A DNA stretch of 13,550 nucleotides from Lachnoclostridium sp. UBA739 (GTDB lineage: Bacteria > Bacillota_A > Clostridia > Lachnospirales > Lachnospiraceae). Within the stretch, counting starts at the first letter, position 1; each line of letters opens with the position of its first letter. Position numbers and translations under genes: made by a program. A model generated the notes under the pieces. The model made no database searches. It had not been told where the DNA came from and saw only the letters and a program-made list of their open reading frames with translations. The stretch is from positions 12,220 through 25,769 of the forward strand of contig DBKX01000023.1 of assembly GCA_002297865.1 (NCBI GenBank). Reading direction: 5' to 3'. Of this stretch, positions 6,529-13,550 are shown in pieces.

Positions 6529-8186
6529 TGCTCATTACCTCCATCCGTCTTATTTGTTTCGTAAGAAAGAATACATTCATAATTCTCGTGCCAAGCATCA
6601 TTACTTGTTAACTCTTCCTTAAAATCTTCAAATGTAGTATTTTTCTTATTTGTGAGGACATAATACACTCTGTCCGCCTCATTTTCGCTTGTTTTACCTC
6701 TCAAGCGTACAAGTTTTGAATACGTTTCCCCTACGCCATAAAGACTATAGGTGGTATAGCGGTCTATTACACCATTTTTATAAATATAATCGTAGTATTC
6801 ATTTGAGCCTTCACTTGTTCCAACAATTCTGAGTTTTGCATCTTTACCTGTATTTACATCTTTTACAAACTGATCAAGATTCTCAATACCTTGAATATCC
6901 TTGTAAATAGGAAAATTCATGGAGTACCCGTAATCCCAATCTAAATATTCAGTGTCATCCTCACCTACCACGACACATCCATCTGCCAATGCCTCTTTAG
7001 CACTGTACTCATCGGGTATGTCGTTAAATCCCTTATATTTATAGTGATCTTGGTAGCCTTTTGCACTTGCAACAGCAATGATTGCAATTACAATATAAAT
7101 TCCTTGCTCTTTCCAGTTTCGAAGACATCCCTTCCAATTCTGTTCTAGAATCAAATCATATACAACAATGCTGAACACAATACCAACTACAATTCCCATG
7201 ATGAAATATTTCATCGAATATTCATCGTACATGGAAGGGAATATGCATGCAGAAAATAACACGGTAATAACAACTAAAAATCCCTTTATCACTTTTTTTG
7301 TCCAATAAAATACAATTGTTTTACCTGTTTCCCCTGCATTTCTCTTTCGAAATGCAACTCGTGCAACTACAAGACTTATGATAAATATAAGTACCAGTGC
7401 GATAAGCAGTCTAAAATCGTAATGCATAGCACCAAGAGAACTCTCATTTTCAAAACGAAACGTATCCCAATTATCATGATACATCTGTGAAAATATAGCA
7501 ACTGGTGATATCAGATAAATCTTACTTGCTGCAATATCTAGTCTATATAGACTTCCGTCAAAAAGATAATTAGCAATCACACATAGAACAGGTCCATAAC
7601 CAAGAAATACTCCTGTCCCTAATACTGCACTAAACAATTTTCCTGTTAATGTACACGCAAGTACCGTCAAGGAATACGTTGCAAGATAAAGCAAACCAGA
7701 TACTCCAAATGCCTGCAATAACATTACAAAAAACGTCCCTGACAAACATTGATTTGCTGCTGCCAAAATGATTACAAGAATGAGATTCAGTACATAAGGT
7801 ACTACCATATTGACAATTCCCTGCATATACGTAATCCAGAATAATGCTTCCCTTGTAACAGGCTGTGAAAAATAGAAATCCTGCTTTTTCTTAGAAAATA
7901 AATAGGAAAACAACGTAATTCCATTTAAAATAGCCAACATAATCAGAATCACACCAAGTTCATCATTGCCATTGGATATTTGATATAAGCTCATATTCCG
8001 AACTTGAAGCAGATCATTCTTTGCATATCGAAATGCCACTCCATAATCAGTTCCAAATGATACAATTTTCTGCAGAAAGAAAAACGGTAAAACCAGAAAA
8101 ATTCCAAATGTACTGATTGCAGTTAGGAACACATTCCGTTTTGCTTCCATACCATACAGATTTTTATATGATGTCTTTAAGATCAT
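6525..8186 (-). CDS. ABC-2 type permease with C-terminal extracytoplasmic domain (copy 2)
   Basis: Paralogue of the downstream permease, 553 residues from the chosen start. It has the same arrangement of about nine membrane segments, the same KKQDFYFSQP and FWITYMQG motif (100-123), and a tail from about 390 with YSAKEALADGCVVV, LDQFVKDVNTGK and YYVLTN. An extra acidic/aromatic stretch near 411-430 makes it longer. An open frame extends to 8261, but the ATG at 8184-8186 is chosen because GGAGG (8196-8200) sits 9 bases before it and because the protein then aligns residue for residue with copy 1 from the first Met. This start overlaps the end of the ATPase gene by 23 bases, implying coupled translation. 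The two permeases probably form a heterodimer with two copies of the single ATPase; that is inference from the operon. Confidence 0.83.
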   Translation of the reverse strand: MILKTSYKNLYGMEAKRNVFLTAISTFGIFLVLPFFFLQKIVSFGTDYGVAFRYAKNDLLQVRNMSLYQISNGNDELGVILIMLAILNGITLFSYLFSKKKQDFYFSQPVTREALFWITYMQGIVNMVVPYVLNLILVIILAAANQCLSGTFFVMLLQAFGVSGLLYLATYSLTVLACTLTGKLFSAVLGTGVFLGYGPVLCVIANYLFDGSLYRLDIAASKIYLISPVAIFSQMYHDNWDTFRFENESSLGAMHYDFRLLIALVLIFIISLVVARVAFRKRNAGETGKTIVFYWTKKVIKGFLVVITVLFSACIFPSMYDEYSMKYFIMGIVVGIVFSIVVYDLILEQNWKGCLRNWKEQGIYIVIAIIAVASAKGYQDHYKYKGFNDIPDEYSAKEALADGCVVVGEDDTEYLDWDYGYSMNFPIYKDIQGIENLDQFVKDVNTGKDAKLRIVGTSEGSNEYYDYIYKNGVIDRYTTYSLYGVGETYSKLVRLRGKTSENEADRVYYVLTNKKNTTFEDFKEELTSNDAWHENYECILSYETNKTDGGNEQ

Positions 8187-9063
8187 AACCAACTGCCTCC
8201 GTTTCACTGATAAAGATTTCTTCCAGGCTAAGTGGAAGGACTTCATAGAATACAGGGGCAACCTCCTTCATTCTTTCCACTATCTGTTCTTCTCCACCAT
8301 GTAATGTTGCCGTAACCAGTTTTCCCTGCCTGCTGCATCCGATAATCCGGAAACCACTTAGCACATCTTCAATCTCTTTACCATCTGATAGAACAAACTG
8401 TACCTTATGAATATCCACTTTTAACTCTGTCAAATCTTTTGATAACAGTACACCGCCGTTATGCAACAATCCAATACTATCACAGATATCCTCTAGTTCT
8501 CTTAGATTATGAGAAGCAATAATTGGAGTGAAATCTCTCTCCGCAACTTCCTTAGCAAACAAGCTCTTAATTCCTTGACGCATAACAGGGTCCAAGCCAT
8601 CAAACGTTTCATCACATAACAGATACTTTGTATTGGCACATATTCCAAGAAGAAATGCCACTTGTTTTTTCATACCCTTTGAAAATGTTTTCATCTTCCT
8701 TTTTTTATCTAACTTAAATTTGTCTAATAGACTATAAAATCTCTCTGTATCATACTTTGGATAAATTCCACTATAATACTCTGCCATACTTCCTGGTGTA
8801 GCCTCTGTAAAGAAGTACTGCTCATCTGACAGATAGAAAATCTCACTTTTTATTTTTACGTTATCGTATACAGGCTCCCCATCAACGATTATTTCGCCCT
8901 GGTCCGGTCTGAACACTCCACACATCATTCGAAGCAGTGTACTTTTACCCGCTCCATTGGTACCAATAAGGCCAAATATCATTCCTTCCTGTATCGTAAT
9001 ATTTACATGATTAACCGCACAAATATCATCAAATGCCTTTGTTACATTTTTTATATCGATCAT
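8164..9063 (-). CDS. ABC transporter ATP-binding protein (YtrB-like)
   Basis: A 299-residue cytoplasmic ATPase that would power the two permeases encoded after it. Walker A is GTNGAGKST at 34-42. The signature motif is FSKGMKKQ near 127-134 in place of LSGGQ. Walker B ends CDE at 150-152, the D-loop is GLD at 156-158 and the switch histidine is H185. The Q-loop region reads YLSDEQ (77-82), without Gln at the usual place. The variant signature is common in YtrB/BcrA-style exporters, so activity is expected. A C-terminal part of about 90 residues follows the nucleotide-binding domain. The ATG follows AGGAG with 9 bases of spacing. The gene begins 25 bases after the GntR gene and overlaps the next permease gene, so it belongs to that operon. 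Confidence 0.93.
   Translation of the reverse strand: MIDIKNVTKAFDDICAVNHVNITIQEGMIFGLIGTNGAGKSTLLRMMCGVFRPDQGEIIVDGEPVYDNVKIKSEIFYLSDEQYFFTEATPGSMAEYYSGIYPKYDTERFYSLLDKFKLDKKRKMKTFSKGMKKQVAFLLGICANTKYLLCDETFDGLDPVMRQGIKSLFAKEVAERDFTPIIASHNLRELEDICDSIGLLHNGGVLLSKDLTELKVDIHKVQFVLSDGKEIEDVLSGFRIIGCSRQGKLVTATLHGGEEQIVERMKEVAPVFYEVLPLSLEEIFISETEAVGYDLKDII
8195..8200 (-). promoter_or_regulatory. Ribosome binding site inside the ATPase gene, for permease copy 2
   Basis: GGAGGC on the minus strand, 9 bases before the ATG at 8186, lies within the last codons of the ATPase gene. It decides the permease start. Confidence 0.7.
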
Positions 9064-9088
9064 CTTTCCACTCTCCTATTACATCCCT

Positions 9089-9472
9089 TTACTTTGCTTC
9101 CTGATTATTCTCTTTGGAGTAAGACTGCTTTAGCAGCTGTTCCATCTCTTCTAATCCAATTCCAAGTTCACTAGCCTCTTTCAGCAAAGACTTTAATTTT
9201 TCGATTACTTCCATCTTCTTTTCCTCCTGAATCTTCGACGTATCTGATACGTAATTTCCCTTTCCCTTAACGGAATAGGTATATCCTTTGCGTTCTAGAT
9301 CCGCATATGCCTTTTGTATGGTATTTGGATTAATCGCAAGTTCCACTGCAAGATTTCGAACAGATGGAAGCTGGCTGTCTGGTTCAAAAACGCCATGAAG
9401 TATTAGAGTCGCAAGCTTATTGCTAATCTGTTCATACAACGGACGTGAATCCTTATAATCAATATGAATCAT
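9089..9472 (-). CDS. GntR family regulator, YtrA subfamily
   Basis: A 127-residue repressor, first gene of the ABC operon. A winged helix-turn-helix occupies about residues 5-75: RPLYEQISNKL, GVFEPDSQLPSVRNLA, NPNTIQKAYADLERKGY, then the wing VKGKGNYV. Only a short C-terminal dimerisation helix pair (about 80-120) follows, as in YtrA-type members, rather than a large effector domain. ATG at 9470-9472 is preceded by AAGGAG (9478-9483); the frame could also open at GTG 9487, but the ribosome site lies between the two and so favours the ATG. In known cases such regulators repress their own ABC operon and are relieved by cell-wall-active antibiotics. Self-repression is inferred here from position and from repeats upstream. 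Confidence 0.93.
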   Translation of the reverse strand: MIHIDYKDSRPLYEQISNKLATLILHGVFEPDSQLPSVRNLAVELAINPNTIQKAYADLERKGYTYSVKGKGNYVSDTSKIQEEKKMEVIEKLKSLLKEASELGIGLEEMEQLLKQSYSKENNQEAK

Positions 9473-9490
9473 AACTTCTCCTTTCACACC

Positions 9491-9515
9491 GTACTATGTG
9501 TATTAGGTGTACTAT
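9491..9515 (-). promoter_or_regulatory. Possible operator of the GntR-ABC operon
   Basis: Between promoter and ribosome site the plus strand carries GTACTAT twice (9491-9497 and 9509-9515), 18 bases apart, with GTGTA at 9498-9502 and 9507-9511. GTAC also stands at both ends of a 22-base segment as an inverted pair. The position just downstream of the predicted start (about 9525) suits a repressor site. Operator identity is inference. Confidence 0.4.
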
Positions 9516-9531
9516 TTATATTAATACAGTT

Positions 9532-9560
9532 AGTATAAAACAGTATTTTTTATCTGTCAA
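9532..9560 (-). promoter_or_regulatory. Promoter of the GntR-ABC operon
   Basis: TTGACA (9555-9560) and TATACT (9532-9537) on the minus strand are 17 bases apart, matching 6 of 6 and 5 of 6 consensus positions. It lies just after the argR terminator, so the operon is independently transcribed. Confidence 0.75.
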
Positions 9561-9579
9561 CTATTTTCTTTCAAAAAAA

Positions 9580-9613
9580 GCATTGGTATCGACCTTTCAA
9601 TCAATACCAATGC
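9580..9613 (-). terminator. Strong intrinsic terminator after argR
   Basis: GCATTGGTAT (9580-9589) and ATACCAATGC (9604-9613) make a perfect 10-bp stem with a 14-base loop. On the minus strand it is followed directly by TTTTTTT. It ends the dxs-tlyA-nadK-argR transcript 26 bases after the argR stop. Confidence 0.9.
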
Positions 9614-9639
9614 CTCTAAGTGATTCACCTTGTCATTAA

Positions 9640-10095
9640 TTATTTTCCATTTACAAGCTTATTAATTTTATCCATTACCGCTACGACATCTTCTTCATGA
9701 CGAATGGCGCACATAATGGTATCATCCCCTGCAATAGAGCCTACAATTCCGTTAATATTTAAATTATCTAATGCAGCTGCTACCGCCATTGCCATACCGC
9801 TAACCGTTTTACAAACTAGAATATTCTGTGCAAAATCCATAGAAATCAAACCATCTGACAATATACGTACATATTTTTCATACAAACCAGACTCCTGATT
9901 CTGTAGAATAATATATTTCTGACGATTTCCTTCCACTGAAACTTTGGTAAGTTTTAATTCACGAATATCACGCGAAATGGTAGCTTGGGTTACATTGTAG
10001 CCAGCCGCATTCAAGCGATCCGCTAACTCTTCCTGCGTCTCTATATCAAATTTGTTAATTAACTCAATTATTTTGGTCTGTCTGCCAACTTTCAT
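9640..10095 (-). CDS. argR: Arginine repressor ArgR/AhrC
   Basis: A 151-residue hexameric DNA-binding protein that uses arginine to repress arginine synthesis and, in Bacilli, to activate its breakdown. The N-terminal winged helix (1-65) has TQEELADRLNAAGYNVTQAT and the DNA-contacting S41-R42 in ISRDIRELKL. The C-terminal core (about 75-150) carries the arginine-binding GDDT motif at 123-126 in SIAGDDTI. Length is typical. The gene begins 5 bases after nadK with only a weak ribosome site (AGAGGGTG), so coupled translation is likely. In Clostridia it normally lies between nadK and recN. Here a terminator follows and recN is missing. No clear ARG box was noticed in the window. Confidence 0.97.
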   Translation of the reverse strand: MKVGRQTKIIELINKFDIETQEELADRLNAAGYNVTQATISRDIRELKLTKVSVEGNRQKYIILQNQESGLYEKYVRILSDGLISMDFAQNILVCKTVSGMAMAVAAALDNLNINGIVGSIAGDDTIMCAIRHEEDVVAVMDKINKLVNGK

Positions 10096-10100
10096 CGTTT

Positions 10101-10964
10101 TTACACCCTCTCTTTCCCGAGTTTGTTCTTTAAAATGCCAAAATAACTATCCTCAGTAATCTTAATGATTTTTGTGCATTCATCTGCTCTCTTTATCTCG
10201 ACAACATCGCCTGATTTTAACTGGCTTTCTTCGCAACCATCAAAATATACGATTGCTTCATCTTGCATGGACTCTTTTCGCTGCCCAATCTCTAAACGTA
10301 TTTTATCCTCTGAAGAAATAACAAAACTTCTCTTATTCAACGAATGTGGACAGATTGGCGTAACAACTAAAGCATTAATTCCAGGTTTCATTACTGGACC
10401 TCCCGCAGACAGGTTGTAACCGGTTGAACCAGTTGGAGTTGATACAATAAGCCCATCTGCTACATATGTATCAATCAAAAAATCATTGATATACAAATGT
10501 ATCACAATTAATCGACACTGTCCTCCTCTAGACAATACGATGTCATTGAGCGCATGGTCTTCAATACTCCTTTTCTCTTTCCGGCTAATTCTACCATATA
10601 ACATCAATCGTTTTTCAATTTTACATTTATCCTGAAACACTTTTTCCAAGGCGGATTTCATATTCTGTGTTTCTATTTCGGCTAAATACCCTACAGTCCC
10701 CATATTGACCCCCAATATAGGAATATCCAGGTGTAATAAATCTTTCGCTGCATGTAGAATCGTACCATCCCCGCCTAATACGATTGCACACTCTGTATCT
10801 TTTGGTATGTCCTCTACATTTGTAAATGTACCATCAGCCTCATTACCTAAGTCAGATGTCAAGAAACAAGTCTTGCCCCTGCTTTCTATAAATTTCACAA
10901 TTTCTCGTGCTGTTTGATAATTCGTGTCCTTTTCACTATTTACAATGATGCAAAAGCGATTCAT
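10101..10964 (-). CDS. nadK: NAD kinase
   Basis: A 287-residue cytoplasmic enzyme that phosphorylates NAD to NADP with ATP or polyphosphate. The family signatures are all visible: GGDGT at 64-68 with catalytic D66, GVNMGTVGYLAE at 85-96, LND at 139-141 for NAD contact, and the glycine-rich ADGLIVSTPTGSTGYNLSAG at 169-188. Length matches bacterial NadK. ATG at 10962-10964 follows TAGGAG with good spacing. The gene lies 22 bases downstream of tlyA and 5 bases before argR in one operon. Nothing suggests loss of function. Confidence 0.97.
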   Translation of the reverse strand: MNRFCIIVNSEKDTNYQTAREIVKFIESRGKTCFLTSDLGNEADGTFTNVEDIPKDTECAIVLGGDGTILHAAKDLLHLDIPILGVNMGTVGYLAEIETQNMKSALEKVFQDKCKIEKRLMLYGRISRKEKRSIEDHALNDIVLSRGGQCRLIVIHLYINDFLIDTYVADGLIVSTPTGSTGYNLSAGGPVMKPGINALVVTPICPHSLNKRSFVISSEDKIRLEIGQRKESMQDEAIVYFDGCEESQLKSGDVVEIKRADECTKIIKITEDSYFGILKNKLGKERV

Positions 10965-10986
10965 AACCTTCTCCTACCTTTATTAT

Positions 10987-11793
10987 TTATCCATTTGCCA
11001 GCTGGCTATGAGATTCTTTTACCAGTTCCTTAATTACGGTATCCCAATCGTTTGTCTCTTCCCCTGATAATTTTAAATGCAATAAATATTCAATGTTACC
11101 TTCTGGCCCTTTTATTGGTGAATAGTCTAATTCACAAGGAACAAAACCTATACTTCTTGCATAATCGACAACAAGTTTGATTACTTCCTCATGAACCTTC
11201 TCATCACGTACAACACCTTTTTTCCCAACCTTTTCTCTTCCAGCTTCAAACTGTGGTTTGATAAGACATACAATTTCTCCGTCTTCTCCTAACAGATTTT
11301 TTACTGGCAGAAGTACTTTTGTTAAGGAAATAAATGCCACGTCAATAGACACAAAGGATACTGGCTCACCGATATCTTCTGGTGTCACATAGCGTATATT
11401 GGTTTTCTCCATGCTGACAACACGCTCGTCCTGACGTAATTTCCAAGCGAGCTGATTCGTTCCTACATCAATTGCAAATACTTTTCTTGCCCCATTTTGA
11501 AGCATACAGTCCGTAAATCCACCTGTAGAGGAACCAACATCCATACAAACCTTGTCCTCTAGTGAAAAATTCCACTGTTCCATGGCTTTCTCTAATTTGT
11601 AACCACCACGGCTCACATATTTCATTACATGCCCTTTTACCTCAATCTGCGCTTTATCATCAAATGTCATGCCAGCTTTGTCTTCTCTTTGTCCATTGAC
11701 CAATACACTGCCAGACATAATGATTGCTTTTGCTTTCTCTCTAGACTGTGCTAAACCATGTCTAACAAGCAGTACATCTAAACGTTCTTTCAT
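10987..11793 (-). CDS. tlyA: TlyA family rRNA (cytidine-2'-O)-methyltransferase
   Basis: A 268-residue S4-domain/FtsJ-type methyltransferase; the mycobacterial homologue methylates 16S and 23S rRNA cytidines and was first named a haemolysin. The S4 RNA-binding domain covers about 3-60 (ERLDVLLVRHGLAQSREKAK, SGSVLVNG). The methyltransferase domain (about 60-245) has the SAM loop DVGSSTGGFT at 85-94 and a K-D-K-E set: K66 in YKLEKA, D151 in SIDVAF, K179 in IKPQFE and E235 in EGNIEY. The ATG overlaps the dxs stop by 4 bases (ATGA), and a possible ribosome site AAAGGA lies 13 bases upstream, so translation is coupled to dxs. The rRNA target in this organism is inferred from the family. Confidence 0.95.
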   Translation of the reverse strand: MKERLDVLLVRHGLAQSREKAKAIIMSGSVLVNGQREDKAGMTFDDKAQIEVKGHVMKYVSRGGYKLEKAMEQWNFSLEDKVCMDVGSSTGGFTDCMLQNGARKVFAIDVGTNQLAWKLRQDERVVSMEKTNIRYVTPEDIGEPVSFVSIDVAFISLTKVLLPVKNLLGEDGEIVCLIKPQFEAGREKVGKKGVVRDEKVHEEVIKLVVDYARSIGFVPCELDYSPIKGPEGNIEYLLHLKLSGEETNDWDTVIKELVKESHSQLANG

Positions 11794-13550
11794 AAATTAT
11801 TCAAAATCCTTTCCACAATGGCGTCTGCATCTAATCCTAGCATTTCATAAAGCTGCTCTACGCTGCCGTGTTTTACATACTGATCTGGAATACTGATATT
11901 CAATACGTCAACACTATTTTTGCCTGTTTCTTTTAGATAAGAAGCCACATATTCGCCAAAGCCTCCACGTTTTACGTTTTCCTCCATACATACAATCAAC
12001 TTATGACTGCAGGAAAGGGAATCTAACATGTCCGTATCTACAGGCTTAACAAAACGAGCATTGATAAGCGTTACCTGATACCCTCTTAGTTTCAATGCCT
12101 CACGTACCCTAACTGCTGTCTTCACCATGCTGCCTACTGCAACTAATGCAATGTCTTTCTCAAGGTAGATACACTCACTTTTACCATACGCGATAGATTC
12201 CTGATGTTCTTCTAAACCACAATATACCTTTCCTCTTGGATAACGTATCGCGATTGGTCCTTCAAAATTCGCACAGTAAGTTAACATATGCCTAAACTCC
12301 TGTTTGTTTTTAGGCGCAACTATCGTCATATTGGGTATCGTTGACAAAAATGATAAATCATATATTCCTTGATGTGTTTCTCCGTCTTTTCCTACAATTC
12401 CAGCACGATCAATTGCAAATACTACACTTGCCTCATTAATTCCGGCATCATGTAAGATCTGATCATAAGCTCTTTGAAGAAACGAAGAATATATGGTAAC
12501 AAAAGGTTTACAGCCTTCCAATGCTAGTCCTGTTGCAAAGGCAACGGCATGTTCTTCTGCAATCCCAACGTCAAAGAAACGAGTTGGATATGTTTCATGA
12601 AATTTTACTAATCCTGTGCCAGATGGCATAGCTGCAGTAATTGCTACAATATTTTCTTTATCTTTTGCAAGTTCTACTAAAGTATCACTGTATACATTGG
12701 TATACGTCTCCACCTTTTCGTTCTTCTTATTTTCTCCAGTTTTTAAGAAAAACGGCTCTACACCATGGTATCTAGAGGGATTCCGTTCTGCTCTCTGATA
12801 TCCTTTTCCTTTTTTTGTTATGACATGAACAATTGCAGCACCATTTACTTTAGATGCTGATTCAAATGCCTTTTGCATTTGCTCTATATTATGACCGTCA
12901 ATTGGCCCGATATAGGTTAATCCCATATCCTCAAAAAGCATGCCTGGAATCATAAGCCGCTTGATAGAGTCTTTGGAACGCCTTATTTTATCAGCTATTT
13001 TATCTCCAACAGGAACTTTATTCAGTGCATTGGCAACATCGTCTTTTAGCCCCTGGTATTTTCGGTTTGTTCTGATTTTACCTAAATATAATGCCATACC
13101 TCCTACATTTTCTGAGATCGACATGTTATTATCATTTAGGACAATCATTAAATTCGATTTTAATCGTGCAGCATTATTTAGTGCCTCATATGCCATACCA
13201 CCAGATAACGCACCATCTCCAATTACTGCCACGACTTTACTATTCTTCTTTTCAATATCTCTTGCAACTGCCATACCAAGTGCAACGGATATAGATGTAG
13301 AACTGTGCCCAGTATCCACACAGTCACAATCACTTTCGTTTCGTTTTGGGAATCCGGATAACCCTTCCAATTGTCTTAAAGTATCAAATTGATCCACTCT
13401 GCCTGTTAATATCTTGTGTGTATAGGACTGATGTCCCACATCCCACACAAGTTTATCTTCTGGAAAATCCAAAAACAGGTGCAGTGCCATAGTTAATTCT
13501 ACTGCACCTAAATTGGATGACAGATGTCCCCCTGTCTTGCTGACTTTACT
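11790..13550 (-). CDS. dxs: 1-deoxy-D-xylulose-5-phosphate synthase (5' end cut by window edge)
   Basis: Thiamine-diphosphate enzyme that condenses pyruvate with glyceraldehyde 3-phosphate, the first step of the MEP isoprenoid pathway. The open frame runs to the right edge without a start: 586 residues are visible, of about 620, so roughly 40 are missing. Using visible numbering, GGHLSSNLGAVELT is at 7-20, VDTGHSSTS near 78-86, the ThDP/Mg motif GDGALSGG at 111-118 with EALNN at 122-126, the catalytic Glu in GIAEEHAV near 332, and DRAGIVGKDGETHQG at 381-395. A Met codon at 13488-13490 is internal, since conserved residues precede it. The stop overlaps the tlyA start. In Clostridia the genes upstream are usually xseB and ispA, but they are not in view. 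Confidence 0.97.
   Translation of the reverse strand, partial: SKVSKTGGHLSSNLGAVELTMALHLFLDFPEDKLVWDVGHQSYTHKILTGRVDQFDTLRQLEGLSGFPKRNESDCDCVDTGHSSTSISVALGMAVARDIEKKNSKVVAVIGDGALSGGMAYEALNNAARLKSNLMIVLNDNNMSISENVGGMALYLGKIRTNRKYQGLKDDVANALNKVPVGDKIADKIRRSKDSIKRLMIPGMLFEDMGLTYIGPIDGHNIEQMQKAFESASKVNGAAIVHVITKKGKGYQRAERNPSRYHGVEPFFLKTGENKKNEKVETYTNVYSDTLVELAKDKENIVAITAAMPSGTGLVKFHETYPTRFFDVGIAEEHAVAFATGLALEGCKPFVTIYSSFLQRAYDQILHDAGINEASVVFAIDRAGIVGKDGETHQGIYDLSFLSTIPNMTIVAPKNKQEFRHMLTYCANFEGPIAIRYPRGKVYCGLEEHQESIAYGKSECIYLEKDIALVAVGSMVKTAVRVREALKLRGYQVTLINARFVKPVDTDMLDSLSCSHKLIVCMEENVKRGGFGEYVASYLKETGKNSVDVLNISIPDQYVKHGSVEQLYEMLGLDADAIVERILNNL

Noticed and set aside
8164..9063. ABC ATPase as inactive because of SKGMKKQ signature and altered Q-loop
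   Set aside because: Walker A, Walker B Glu, D-loop and switch His are intact, and this signature variant is usual in YtrB/BcrA-like exporters.
12940..13392. Plus-strand open frame of 150 codons
   Set aside because: It lies fully inside dxs on the other strand; the length follows from codon bias of the real gene.
1..13550. CRISPR array, insertion sequence, tRNA, rRNA or phage genes
   Set aside because: No regularly spaced direct repeats, transposase-like frame, tRNA-like cloverleaf or phage protein was seen on either strand.

Overview
The window is low-GC DNA whose genes all read on the minus strand. Gene content (PmpR/YebC, AhrC-type ArgR, YtrA-type GntR regulator, Dxs-TlyA-NadK-ArgR order, strong AGGAGG ribosome sites, TTGACA/TATAAT promoters) points to a Clostridia-type Firmicute, probably Lachnospiraceae-like. 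That placement is inferred from gene order and style; no taxonomic search was run.

In transcription order (right to left), the window opens inside dxs (isoprenoid precursor synthesis). It is followed tightly by tlyA (rRNA 2'-O-methyltransferase), nadK (NAD kinase) and argR (arginine repressor), and closes with a strong intrinsic terminator. This is the standard clostridial cluster except that recN, which usually follows argR, is not there. A separate operon comes next, with its own TTGACA/TATACT promoter: a short GntR (YtrA-type) repressor, one ABC ATPase and two collinear paralogous permeases. Each permease ends in an extracytoplasmic domain that resembles DUF4362.

Beyond it lie a single-gene unit for a six-helix membrane chemoreceptor (consensus promoter, about 150-base leader), a yebC/pmpR-family regulator with its own promoter and terminator, and an M42 family metallopeptidase. 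Directly after the peptidase is a decayed fragment of a second chemoreceptor gene (frameshift plus nonsense codon). The window ends inside bioB (biotin synthase), preceded by a hairpin-containing leader.

I found no CRISPR array, insertion sequence, tRNA or rRNA, and nothing that is clearly a new defence or metabolic system. The points most worth a second look are the biotin synthase, which has Ser where the classical enzyme has a [2Fe-2S] Cys ligand; the GntR-ABC operon with twin permease-sensor fusions; the chemoreceptor remnant; and the missing recN.
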